A DNA stretch of 42,404 nt, from the NCBI RefSeq assembly GCF_900156875.1, contig NZ_LT707408.1, positions 1,630,187 to 1,672,590 of the forward strand, written 5' to 3'. A program made the position numbers and the translations under genes. Within the stretch, counting starts at the first letter, position 1, and every line of letters begins with the position of its first letter. The notes under the pieces are model-generated. The model saw only the letters and a list, made by a program, of their open reading frames with translations, was not told the origin of the DNA and searched no databases. This document shows, piece by piece, positions 1 to 7,817 of the stretch. Origin of the DNA: Robertmurraya dakarensis. Its GTDB lineage: Bacteria > Bacillota > Bacilli > Bacillales > Cytobacillaceae.

Positions 1-70
1 GGCGCTAAGCGCCGAGGAGGCTCCCCGTACCGCCCGCGGAAAGCGAAGTGCCTGGAGTGGAAATCAACAA
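1..70. repeat. GC-rich fragment, probable end of a dispersed repeat or IS
   Basis: The first ~65 bases are far richer in GC than what follows and open with a perfect GGCGC-TAA-GCGCC hairpin. The wording (…GGAAAGCGAAGTGCCTGGA…) reminds me of a dispersed intergenic repeat seen in many Bacillus-group genomes, but I cannot verify this without a search. No coding potential is seen. It is cut by the window edge. Confidence 0.35.
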
Positions 71-108
71 CTCCGTTTAACCAACTACTAAAAAATAAAG
101 GGCTGTCA

Positions 109-152
109 AAGGTCAGTTACCTGACTTTTTGGACAGCCCCAATTCTTAACTT
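109..152. terminator. Long hairpin, likely terminator of the upstream gene or IS
   Basis: GGGCTGTC at 109-117 pairs with GACAGCCC near 143-151, with an inner arm AAAGGTCAG/CTGACTTTTT around the loop TTAC. It is followed on the plus strand only by a mixed AT stretch. The minus strand reads into TTTATTTTTT, so it may work in either direction. Such GACTTTTTGGACAGCCC hairpins often sit beside transposase genes in Bacillus; that link is from memory. Confidence 0.45.
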
Positions 153-228
153 GAAAACCCTAGTAAGTTCTTAAATACTATCATTTATATAATGTTTTCA
201 AATTATTGTGAATATTTAATAAATTAGA

Positions 229-257
229 TTGACTTTTAATTCATATCTACTTAAAAT
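229..257 (+). promoter_or_regulatory. SigA-type promoter of the first R2lox operon
   Basis: TTGACT (229-234) and TAAAAT (252-257) are separated by exactly 17 bases, each one mismatch from the vegetative consensus. Transcription would start near 264, inside the inverted repeat at 256-287, leaving a leader of about 130 bases before the TTG start at 396. Confidence 0.6.
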
Positions 258-287
258 AAAAGCGAATGAATACTCATTCGCTTTTAT
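256..287. promoter_or_regulatory. FadR-like operator overlapping the -10 region
   Basis: A perfect 14-bp inverted repeat (256-269 and 274-287, loop ATAC) has the core CGAATGAATACTCATTCG. The Bacillus subtilis FadR (YsiA) operator is, from the literature as I recall it, TGAATGAnTAnTCATTCA; this core differs only in its two outermost bases. It covers the -10 box and the predicted start site, the classic place for a repressor whose DNA binding is relieved by long-chain acyl-CoA. The same repeat could form an RNA hairpin, but it lacks a following U-tract, so an operator is the better reading. Confidence 0.65.
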
Positions 288-288
288 A

Positions 289-303
289 TTGAAAACGCTT
301 TCT
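289..303. promoter_or_regulatory. cre site (CcpA) upstream of the first R2lox gene
   Basis: TTGAAAACGCTTTCT fits the cre consensus WTGNAARCGNWWWCA at all but the last position. It lies about 25-40 bases downstream of the predicted start site, a roadblock position typical of catabolite-repressed genes. Together with the FadR-like box it mirrors the dual FadR/CcpA control of fad operons in B. subtilis. Confidence 0.6.
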
Positions 304-395
304 AAAATAGTAAAAGGAAGTGATATACCCGTAGGTAGTAGTTTTATTCTATTAATTATTGATTAATTTTATTACGAAAAAAGGAGGGTATTACA

Positions 396-1271
396 TTGAG
401 ACACTACGTATCTACTAGTGAAGAGGGAATCAATCGGGAGTCACTGCCGTTTAAACTATACGAAAAGGCAAAAAAGTTTGGAACTTGGGATCCAAGAAAT
501 ATTGATTTTAGCAAGGATAAAGCTGATTGGGAGTCATTAACGAAGGAACAGCAAACATCTTTGCTGACGTTAATTTCTTTTTTTTATAGTGCTGAAGAAG
601 CGGTAACAAATGATATTCTTCCAATGATTTATGCCATTTCAAAAACAGGACATTTTGAAGAAGAAATGTACTTAACGACATTCTTATTCGAAGAAGCGAA
701 GCATGCAGACTTTTTCAGTTTAGTGCTGCAAACGATTGGAGTGAGACGCGAGTTAAATTCTTTACATACTCCAGCCTATCGAAAACTATTTGATGAGCTT
801 CTTCCTGAAACGATGGGCCGTTTAATGGTGGATCAATCACCTAAAGCTATTGCGGATGCTGCCGTTGTGTATAATATGTTCGCGGAAGGAATACTCGCAG
901 AAAGTGGTTATTGGACTTTCTACGAAAATCTAAAAAACATAAATAAAATGCCTGGGCTGCTGGAAGGGATCACGAACATAAAAAGAGATGAATCAAGGCA
1001 TATCGGATTTGGTACATTCTTGCTGCAACGTTTAATGTCTGAATATTCAGATATATTGGATTACGTTCTGAACAAGCTTCAAGGATTAATGCCGCTTGCA
1101 CTTGAGATCAGTAACTCTACTCGGACTGGGGATGTCAACCCGTTCGGCGTGGCAGTAGCGGATAATCAAGCATTCATGCACAAGCAATTGAATGCAAGAA
1201 TTGAAGTGTTGAAACGAGCAAAAGGAAAGACACTAGAGGACATTTATAAAATGGATGTTGTGTTTGAATAA
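396..1271 (+). CDS. R2-like ligand-binding oxidase (R2lox), copy 1
   Basis: 291 aa, TTG start behind AAGGAGGG. Ferritin-like four-helix protein of the R2lox group, which builds a Mn/Fe cofactor, activates O2 and binds a long-chain fatty-acid-like ligand; the physiological reaction is unknown. All expected metal ligands are visible: E67, E100, H103, E164, E199 and H202. V70 and Y159 match the Val-Tyr pair that forms the ether cross-link in the Geobacillus kaustophilus enzyme. First gene of the operon and the one behind the FadR-like and cre sites; an aldehyde dehydrogenase follows after 27 bases. It differs from copies 2 and 3 near the metal site (A69, N72, Y79, H86) and in its C-terminal 60 residues, so its substrate may differ. 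Not the RNR R2 subunit: shorter, and no R1 gene nearby. Confidence 0.9.
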   Translation: MRHYVSTSEEGINRESLPFKLYEKAKKFGTWDPRNIDFSKDKADWESLTKEQQTSLLTLISFFYSAEEAVTNDILPMIYAISKTGHFEEEMYLTTFLFEEAKHADFFSLVLQTIGVRRELNSLHTPAYRKLFDELLPETMGRLMVDQSPKAIADAAVVYNMFAEGILAESGYWTFYENLKNINKMPGLLEGITNIKRDESRHIGFGTFLLQRLMSEYSDILDYVLNKLQGLMPLALEISNSTRTGDVNPFGVAVADNQAFMHKQLNARIEVLKRAKGKTLEDIYKMDVVFE

Positions 1272-1298
1272 TTTTTAGAATAATAGGAGGTGCTCTGT

Positions 1299-2816
1299 GT
1301 GAGTACAGAAACAATGGTCCAACAATTTCCCCTTTTTATTAATGGAAAGTGGACACCAGTTGAGAGTGGTGAAACTTTCGATATTATCAATCCGGCCACA
1401 TCCGAGGTATCAGCTAAAGTATCGAAAGCCTCTGAAAAAGAGGTAGAGCTCGCTGTCCAGAATGCACGCAGTACATTTGAATCAGGTGTTTGGTCGAATA
1501 AAACACCGGAAGAAAGAGCACAAGTTCTCATGCAATTTTCGAAAAAAATTATTGAACATGCTCAGGAAATCGTCTATCTAGAAGCGATAAGTTCAGGAGG
1601 AACCCTTCGAAAGTTAGCTGGAGCTGATATCCAGCAGCTTGTACTATGCTTACAGCAAACGGTTAAGCAAGCTCTTGAGTACAAATATGTTGAAACATTG
1701 CCTGTCGTAACAGCCTTAGGTCCAAGCCGAAATCAGCTAATTCGTGAACCATTAGGAGTAGTGGCTGCAATTACGCCATGGAATTTCCCATTGGTATTAG
1801 CTATGTGGAAAATTGCTCCGGCGTTAATGATGGGTAACTCGATTATTGTAAAACCGGCTTCTAACACACCGCTTGGAACATTGAAATTGGCGGAGTTAGC
1901 GGTTGAAGCAGGTCTGCCGCCAGGGGTGTTTAATGTCATTACTGGCCCAGGTTCAACCGTTGGTGAGGCACTTGTAACTCATAAAGAAGTGGATAAAGTG
2001 GCATTTACCGGTTCGACTGAAGTTGGACGCAGCATTATGAAACAAGCTTCGGGAACGGTAAAGAAAGTAACACTAGAATTGGGTGGAAAAGCACCTGCAA
2101 TCGTTCTGCCGGATGCTGATTTGGAGGTAACGATCCCGGGAATTCTATTTGGTGTTTTCTTCCATTCGGGTCAAGTGTGTGAATCCGGCACGCGGCTGCT
2201 AGTACATGATTCTATCTATGAGGAAGTCATCGCTAAGTTAGCGGAAATGACGAAAAAAATAAAAGTTGGAAATCCAATGGATCTTGCAACTGGAATGGGA
2301 CCGGTTGTTTCCAAACAGCAGATGGATACGATTCTTTCTTATATTGAATCTGGAATTTCTGAAGGAGCAAGACTGGTTTGCGGCGGCAAAAGAGCAGCTG
2401 GACCGGGATTGGATCAAGGATATTATATTGAACCAACCATCTTTGCAGACGTTCAAAATGATATGAAAATTGCTCAAGAGGAAATCTTTGGGCCTGTTCT
2501 ATCTGTGATTCGATACTCTACAGAGGAAGAGGCGATTAGAATTGCTAACGATACGATCTATGGTCTTTCTGCAGGGATCTGGTCTCGTGATGTAGTAAAA
2601 GCTAACAAACTAGCAGCTAAGATTAAAGCCGGAACCATCTGGATTAATGATTGGCATATGTTCAGAATGGATGCACCATTTGGGGGCTATAAGCAAAGTG
2701 GAGTGGGACGTGAATTAGGAAGGAACGCATTAGATGAATACACGGAAGTTAAACATGTTCATACAGCACTAACAAATGAAAATGATCAAAGAGCAGGATT
2801 GAAACTCATATTCTAA
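1299..2816 (+). CDS. Aldehyde dehydrogenase (NAD(P)-dependent)
   Basis: About 505 aa from a GTG start at 1299, chosen because AGGAGG at 1285-1290 lies 8 bases upstream; an in-frame GTG at 1290 overlaps that ribosome site. ALDH superfamily, oxidising an aldehyde to the acid. Visible motifs: PWNFP (N162) for oxyanion stabilisation, K185 in the cofactor site, FTGSTEVG, the general base E260 in ELGGK, and the nucleophile C294 in GQVCESG. Full length for the family. Sits between an R2lox and an alcohol dehydrogenase, so it probably completes alcohol-aldehyde-acid oxidation of the R2lox product. Substrate cannot be read from sequence. In M. tuberculosis the R2lox gene Rv0233 also neighbours an aldehyde dehydrogenase gene (gabD1), as I recall. 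Confidence 0.9.
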   Translation: MSTETMVQQFPLFINGKWTPVESGETFDIINPATSEVSAKVSKASEKEVELAVQNARSTFESGVWSNKTPEERAQVLMQFSKKIIEHAQEIVYLEAISSGGTLRKLAGADIQQLVLCLQQTVKQALEYKYVETLPVVTALGPSRNQLIREPLGVVAAITPWNFPLVLAMWKIAPALMMGNSIIVKPASNTPLGTLKLAELAVEAGLPPGVFNVITGPGSTVGEALVTHKEVDKVAFTGSTEVGRSIMKQASGTVKKVTLELGGKAPAIVLPDADLEVTIPGILFGVFFHSGQVCESGTRLLVHDSIYEEVIAKLAEMTKKIKVGNPMDLATGMGPVVSKQQMDTILSYIESGISEGARLVCGGKRAAGPGLDQGYYIEPTIFADVQNDMKIAQEEIFGPVLSVIRYSTEEEAIRIANDTIYGLSAGIWSRDVVKANKLAAKIKAGTIWINDWHMFRMDAPFGGYKQSGVGRELGRNALDEYTEVKHVHTALTNENDQRAGLKLIF

Positions 2817-2845
2817 GAAAATAAAAAAAACAAGAAGGTGAAAAT

Positions 2846-4051
2846 ATGAAAATTACATCATACTCCGAGTTTTCTCATCGTACTTCATTGCGAATGGGTT
2901 CGGGTACACGAATTTTAGTTCCAGATTTAATCGAAGGATTAGGAGGAAAACGGCCTGTTCTTTTTTCTGATAGAGGGTTAACACAGGCAGGCTTGACGCA
3001 GGAAATTATCGATATTTTCGAAGCGGTACCGGGGATTCAGCTTGCAGGTGTGTTTGATGATATTGAGCAAGATGCGAAAACGTCTAATATAAATAGGGCG
3101 ATTCAATATTTTAAAGAATGTAACGGTGATTCCATTATTGCTATTGGCGGGGGAAGCGTATTGGATACTGCCAAAGGAATCAAGTGGGGAATTCATAATA
3201 AAGTAAGCAATATGGCGCTTGCCATGTCAGGGAATGTGATGGAGTTATGGCCAAAAGCAGAACCTATACAGATCCCGCACGTAGCGATTGCGACTACTGC
3301 AGGAACAGGTGCAGAAGTTTCGGCAATTGCTGTTATCTATAATGAAATGCTTGGCGTGAAATGTAATCTATTAAATCCATACATTAATGCTGATATTGCC
3401 GTGCTGGATCCTGATTTAACAGTAGGATTGCCGCCGAAAGTGACGGCATTTACAGGAATGGATGCCTTAACACATGCGATCGAAGGTTATTTTACATCAA
3501 AAGCAAATCCAATGACAGATGCGTTAGCCCTGCATGCGATGAAATTAATCGTCAACAATTTAAAAACAGCTGTCATTCAAGGAGATAATCTTGCCGCACG
3601 TTCGAATATGCTGCAAGCTAGTACACTGGCAATCAATAGTTTTACTTTAACGTTTGGAGAAGATCCTGTTCACAATGTTGCACATACATTAGGAGCCAAG
3701 TATGGAATACCGCATGGTTTGGCGAATGCCGTTCTGCTTCCAACTGTGATGAGAAATCTAGCTCCGTTATATTTTAAAAAGGTCCATGAATTTGCGTTTG
3801 CTATCGGGGTGAGGGAACCGTCCAATAATCCGGAAGATTGCTTAGCTCAGTGTCTAGAGGTTATTTATGAGTTAAGAAAAGAAATTGGTCTGCCGGATGA
3901 TTTCGCAGAATACAATATTGATCCTGCTGATATACCAAAGTTGATTCCTGCTGTACAAATGGATCCGTCTGGTATTGGATTTAGAATTCCGGAAGATGTA
4001 ATTGAGAAGATTTTAAAGGAAGTTATTCCTGCGAGTGTGTTGGCTGAATAA
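2846..4051 (+). CDS. Iron-containing (group III) alcohol dehydrogenase
   Basis: 401 aa, ATG behind AGAAGGTG. Fe-ADH family: N-terminal Rossmann-like domain with GGGSVLDTAKG (101-111) for NAD(P), then an all-helical domain with metal ligands D206, H210, H276 and H290, and H280 at the usual catalytic histidine position. Converts alcohols to aldehydes or ketones, or the reverse. Starts 29 bases after the aldehyde dehydrogenase stop and is co-directional, so probably the same transcript. Substrate unknown; the neighbourhood suggests a medium- or long-chain alcohol made by R2lox. Confidence 0.88.
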   Translation: MKITSYSEFSHRTSLRMGSGTRILVPDLIEGLGGKRPVLFSDRGLTQAGLTQEIIDIFEAVPGIQLAGVFDDIEQDAKTSNINRAIQYFKECNGDSIIAIGGGSVLDTAKGIKWGIHNKVSNMALAMSGNVMELWPKAEPIQIPHVAIATTAGTGAEVSAIAVIYNEMLGVKCNLLNPYINADIAVLDPDLTVGLPPKVTAFTGMDALTHAIEGYFTSKANPMTDALALHAMKLIVNNLKTAVIQGDNLAARSNMLQASTLAINSFTLTFGEDPVHNVAHTLGAKYGIPHGLANAVLLPTVMRNLAPLYFKKVHEFAFAIGVREPSNNPEDCLAQCLEVIYELRKEIGLPDDFAEYNIDPADIPKLIPAVQMDPSGIGFRIPEDVIEKILKEVIPASVLAE

Positions 4052-4128
4052 AAGGTTTTTGTTTGACATAGATTTTGAAAGATTAATAGATTTGCACCTG
4101 CATTTTTTTGGAAGTGCTACCCAGTTGC

Positions 4129-4156
4129 TATTATCAATGATTGGTAACTGTTACAC
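4129..4156. promoter_or_regulatory. Imperfect dyad in the gap before the frameshifted gene
   Basis: CAGTTGC and GTAACTG form an imperfect inverted repeat around an AT-rich centre, in the 144-base gap after the alcohol dehydrogenase. A TTGACA sequence at 4063-4068 could be a -35 box, but no convincing -10 follows at 16-18 bases. Could be an operator or a weak internal promoter region. Confidence 0.2.
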
Positions 4157-4195
4157 AAGAAAAGTTATTTTAAAACAAAGAAGGAGGAATTTTTA

Positions 4196-5301
4196 ATGAT
4201 AACAAAAGGCGACGATTTTCCAATTCATCAAACGCCAGAACCAATTGCATTTTCAGGGACGGATCGAAACTTTTATGACCGTTATTTTTTCAATGGCTAT
4301 ACAAAAGAAGGCGATGTGTACTTCACAACAGCGTTTGGCGTGTATCCTCACCTAAATATCATTGATGCTTCTTTCTGTGTGGTCCATAAGGGTGTACAGC
4401 ATAATCTCCATGCTTCAGGGTATTTGAATATGGAACGCCTAAACACACAGGTTGGACCCATAAAAGTTGATGTAGTAGAACCTTTAGAAGTATTGAAGAT
4501 CAGTGTAAATGATAATGAGCATGGAATACGTGCCGAAGTTACGTTCAATGCACGTACGGTTCCAATTAAAGAGCCTCGTTTTACAAAGCGAAATGGACCG
4601 CGTGCATTTATGGACTATACTCGTTTTACGCAAAATGGAACATGGGATGGATGGATTGATGTTCAAGGTGAAAGAATTACATTGAACCGCGAAGACTATC
4701 TTGGTATGCGTGATCGTTCATGGGGAATACGTCCAATTGGGGAAAAAGATCCTCAGCCGATGGTACCGCCAATGGAGCCGCAGTTTTATTGGCTTTGGGC
4801 ACCTCTGAACTTTGGGGATAGGATCACTCTATACCATGATAATGAAGATGGTGCGGGCTATCCATGGAATCAAGCTGCTGTCATGTGCGGGCTTCATGGG
4901 GCTGAACCAGAAAGAATGGAAAAGTGCTGGTCTGAAATTACTTATAGATCTGGTTCAAGGCATGCCGAAAGTGCAAAGCTCTTTCTAGAAAATAAAAAGG
5001 TGAAATTACGACCATTGATTTAACTGTTAAGTGGCAATATTACATGACGGGAATGGGCTACAATAACCCTGATTGGAATCATGGAACAAATAAAGGTGAA
5101 CTGGCGGTTGGTTATGACAAAATTGTTACGGAAGAAATTACGACTTCAGAAGCTCCTTATCATCACATTCAAGCGTTTGTGACTGCAGTGATGACGCTGC
5201 CGAACGGTGAAACATTTGATGGAGTAGGAATCTTAGAACAAGCGATCATTGGTCCACATGAACCATCTGGTTTTAAAACGAATTTGGATGTGGCGCCGTG
5301 A
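4196..5301 (+). pseudogene. Conserved catabolic-cluster protein, split by a -1 frameshift
   Basis: Good ribosome site (AAGGAGGA) and ATG at 4196. The first frame runs 275 codons to 5023; the matching downstream frame continues to 5301. Adding one A to the A5 run at 4994-4998 joins them smoothly (…LFLENKKGEITTIDLTVKW…, then …MTGMGYNNPDWNHG…), giving a protein of about 368 aa. Rich in beta-strand-like, Trp/Tyr segments and without signal peptide. It resembles proteins (DUF7064/DUF7065-like, distantly CrtC/AttH-like) that accompany ACAD10-type kinases in mycobacterial and sphingomonad degradation clusters; this is from memory and not certain. The tail ends in a TGATG overlap with the kinase gene, so the reading frame was recently intact. 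Mutation, sequencing error or recoding are all possible. Confidence 0.7.
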
Positions 5302-6338
5302 TGAAAGAAATCAGTAAACAATTAGCTGCTTATCTTGAACATAGGATGCCGGGGATTACAAATGTAGAAATAACTGAACTTTCTCGTATACATGGGGGAG
5401 CAAGCCGTGAAACCTACAGCTTAACTGCGAGGTGGAGGGATGGAGGAAAAGCGGTGGAGAGGCCATTAATCCTTCGACGCGATCCGGTTGGAAGTTTAAT
5501 TGAAACTGATCGTGAAGTTGAGTATAATGCTTATTCTGCTTTTTATCCTCTAGGATTGCCTGTACCTGAACCACTTTATATAGAGAATGATCCTAAGTGG
5601 CTGGGACGTCCGTTTTTTGTAATGGAAAGAATTGTGAACTCTAACGTAAGTTCGTACCTGGTACCTCCTGATTCATCTATTATTGATCAAGTTGGCAGAC
5701 AGTTTTGGAGTGAGCTTGGCCGGATTGCAGGAGCCGATCCTGCTGAAATTGGTTTAGCAGATAAACTGGAAAAAGTTGAACCGGAAAATTGTTGGAAGCG
5801 GGAACTTACGTATTGGGAGAATGTCATTAATGAAGATCAACTGCACTCAGAACCAATTGCACGTGCTGCCATTCGCTGGCTGAAGAAAAATCCGCCACCG
5901 CCGCCTCCGAGACTTTCAGTTGTTCATGGTGATTATCGAACAGGTAATTTTCTTTATAATGACGCAGGAGACGTGACTGCCATTCTGGACTGGGAATTAT
6001 GCCATCTAGGAGATCCTCATGAAGATATTGCCTGGGCAGCTGATCCATTTTGGTCATTCGAAAGTACAGAAAGGCCAAGTGGTATGATACCACGAGAAGA
6101 AGCATTCCGGCAGTGGGAAGAAACAAGTGGATTCACGATAGACCCAGCTGCGCTTAGATGGTGGGAGATTTTTTCGATGGTAAAAGGGCTTGCGATATGG
6201 ATATCAGCCGGCAATGAATTTCAGCAAGGCACAAATAAAGATATTGTCCTTGCGTGGTCTGGCTTTTTCCCGAGACTCGTCCATAATCGTTTGTTAGCAG
6301 AACGGTTATCAACGCTCTCAAGGGAGGTACTGCTATGA
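5301..6338 (+). CDS. ACAD10/LvaA-type phosphotransferase (APH-fold kinase)
   Basis: 345 aa from ATG at 5301, overlapping the previous stop as TGATG (a GTG one codon earlier is possible). APH/choline-kinase fold: GGASRET loop at 32-38, Brenner motif HGDYRTGN with catalytic D211 and N216, and Mg-binding D230 in ILDWELCHLGDP. Family knowledge: relatives are the kinase domain of ACAD10/ACAD11 and Pseudomonas putida LvaA, which phosphorylate the 4-hydroxyl of 4-hydroxyacyl-CoA so that an acyl-CoA dehydrogenase-type enzyme can remove it. Genuine aminoglycoside resistance is unlikely given the neighbours. The next gene overlaps by ATGA, as expected for a two-protein kinase complex. Confidence 0.82.
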   Translation: MKEISKQLAAYLEHRMPGITNVEITELSRIHGGASRETYSLTARWRDGGKAVERPLILRRDPVGSLIETDREVEYNAYSAFYPLGLPVPEPLYIENDPKWLGRPFFVMERIVNSNVSSYLVPPDSSIIDQVGRQFWSELGRIAGADPAEIGLADKLEKVEPENCWKRELTYWENVINEDQLHSEPIARAAIRWLKKNPPPPPPRLSVVHGDYRTGNFLYNDAGDVTAILDWELCHLGDPHEDIAWAADPFWSFESTERPSGMIPREEAFRQWEETSGFTIDPAALRWWEIFSMVKGLAIWISAGNEFQQGTNKDIVLAWSGFFPRLVHNRLLAERLSTLSREVLL

Positions 6339-6805
6339 AGCCGAGTATGAATGAAATGTTAGAGAGTATCTGCGAAACATTACTGAAGGACATTGCTCCA
6401 AGTCAACAGTCGGATTACCAGACGAAACAATTGAATACGATGGCTTTTCTTATTTTAAATGCAGCGAAAGAATATGACCAGGCTGCAGATATTCGTTTTC
6501 AAGAGAATGCTAGAATGAGAAAGATATTCTTGGAAGCTTCTACATTAGTGGAGGATCAAGAGCTGCGTGGAAAAGTAGAAGCAGCAGCTAAGTCTAAGGA
6601 TACATCCCTAAGCATTAAGGCTTTAGATGCTGCAAATGATGAATTGAACGAGCTTCTCATTGAACTCCAGACATATGTAGAAGAAGTTGAAACACCTTTG
6701 GGGGCAGATCTATTGCAGTCAATTTGGAGCTATTTCGTGGACTCGACTGCAAGAAGAAGAGAGGTATGCCCAGGAATTGTGGTGGACTTGAAGCCTAGCA
6801 ATTAA
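6335..6805 (+). CDS. Small LvaB/DUF6285-like partner of the kinase
   Basis: 156 aa, ATG overlapping the kinase stop (ATGA), preceded by GGGAGG. Soluble, mostly helical, with no signal peptide or membrane segment. Position and length fit the DUF6285-type proteins usually encoded beside APH-fold kinases. In P. putida the small protein LvaB is needed for full LvaA kinase activity. I infer the same role from translational coupling rather than from a recognised motif. The middle (residues about 30-75) shows the helical LNTMAFLILNAAKEY…NARMRKIF pattern I associate with DUF6285. Confidence 0.55.
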   Translation: MKPSMNEMLESICETLLKDIAPSQQSDYQTKQLNTMAFLILNAAKEYDQAADIRFQENARMRKIFLEASTLVEDQELRGKVEAAAKSKDTSLSIKALDAANDELNELLIELQTYVEEVETPLGADLLQSIWSYFVDSTARRREVCPGIVVDLKPSN

Positions 6806-6816
6806 TAAATGAGATG

Positions 6817-6845
6817 TTGATATGGTCATCATTAGGTTTTGTATT
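6817..6845 (+). promoter_or_regulatory. Weak candidate promoter before R2lox copy 2
   Basis: TTGATA (6817-6822), 17 bases, then TGTATT (6840-6845). The -10 matches only 4 of 6. It could give copies 2 and 3 separate expression, or they may be read from the upstream promoter, since no terminator lies in this 76-base gap. Confidence 0.25.
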
Positions 6846-6881
6846 TTTTGAATATTAAATATATTTTATGGGGGTTTTTGG

Positions 6882-7763
6882 ATGAGACAGTTAGCGTCAC
6901 ATAGTGAAAAAGGAATCAACCGTAATTCCTTGCCATTTAAATTGTATGAAAAAGCGAAAAAATTCGGTACTTGGGATCCAAGAGATATTGATTTTTCACA
7001 GGATAAGGAAGATTGGGAGAGTTTGACTTATGCCCAGAGAGAAGAATTAATGCAGTTAATTTCTCAATTCTACGGAGCAGAGGAATCGGTTACAATTGAT
7101 ATTTTGCCAATGATATCAGCTATTTCGAAGGTTGGTTATTTTGAGGAAGAAATGTATTTAACGACCTTTGTTTTTGAAGAAGCGAAGCATGCTGACTTTT
7201 TCTCGTTATTTCTTGAAAATATAGGCGTAAAAGGAGAACTTGGCCATATCCCAATCCCTGCATGGCATAAATTATTCCATCAAATCCTTCCAGAAACGAT
7301 GGATCGTCTCAACCATGATCAGTCACCACATGCATTGATAGACGCAGCTGTAACTTACAATATGTTTGCGGAAGGTGTTATGGCTGAAACTGGATATTAT
7401 TATTTTTACGAATGTTTAAAATCTATCAATAAAATGCCAGGGCTATTAGAAGGGATTGGCAATATTAAAAGAGATGAATCCCGTCATATCGGATTTGGTA
7501 CCTTCTTGATTCAGCGGCTCATCAGTGAAGATCCAAGCCTTTATGATTATGCGATCGAGAAGTTAAACCATTTAATGGGCACCATTCGTGTGGAATTTGG
7601 TGAGCAGAGGAAGTTCGGTGCCTTTGATCCGACGATTGACGAGAGATTAACACAATTCGGCAATAAACAATATCAAGCGAGAGTGGATGTTCTTGCTAGA
7701 GCTAAAAATCGAAAGTTTGAAGAGATTTATAACTTATCAGAAAAAGAGGTTGGCGTTGAATAG
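6882..7763 (+). CDS. R2-like ligand-binding oxidase (R2lox), copy 2
   Basis: 293 aa, ATG about 7 bases after a GGGGG ribosome site. Metal ligands E67, E100, H103, E164, E199 and H202 and the cross-link pair V70/Y159 are all present at the same numbering as copy 1. It aligns without gaps to copy 3 (next gene) and much less closely to copy 1, especially after residue 220. So a copy-1-type gene and a copy-2/3-type gene diverged first, and copies 2 and 3 arose by later tandem duplication. Expected to be a soluble Mn/Fe oxidase binding a fatty-acid-like ligand; the reaction is unknown. Co-directional with the kinase pair, 76 bases downstream of it. Confidence 0.9.
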   Translation: MRQLASHSEKGINRNSLPFKLYEKAKKFGTWDPRDIDFSQDKEDWESLTYAQREELMQLISQFYGAEESVTIDILPMISAISKVGYFEEEMYLTTFVFEEAKHADFFSLFLENIGVKGELGHIPIPAWHKLFHQILPETMDRLNHDQSPHALIDAAVTYNMFAEGVMAETGYYYFYECLKSINKMPGLLEGIGNIKRDESRHIGFGTFLIQRLISEDPSLYDYAIEKLNHLMGTIRVEFGEQRKFGAFDPTIDERLTQFGNKQYQARVDVLARAKNRKFEEIYNLSEKEVGVE

Positions 7764-7817
7764 ATTATCAGTAAGTTAGTTGAAGTGTATTAATGGAAAA
7801 AATAGGAGGAATAGAAA

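Noticed and set aside
1244-1531. Antisense ORF of 95 codons over the aldehyde dehydrogenase start
   Set aside because: No ribosome site or family resemblance, and it lies fully against two genuine genes.
4994-5003. Programmed -1 frameshifting at AAA-AAG in the split gene
   Set aside because: The dnaX-type heptamer needs A-AAA-AAG; here the first base is T, and no clear stimulatory hairpin follows. A mutation or read error is simpler, so recoding is only mentioned as an alternative.
5301-6338. Aminoglycoside resistance gene
   Set aside because: Fold is shared, but coupling to a DUF6285-like gene and catabolic neighbours favour an ACAD10/LvaA-type kinase.
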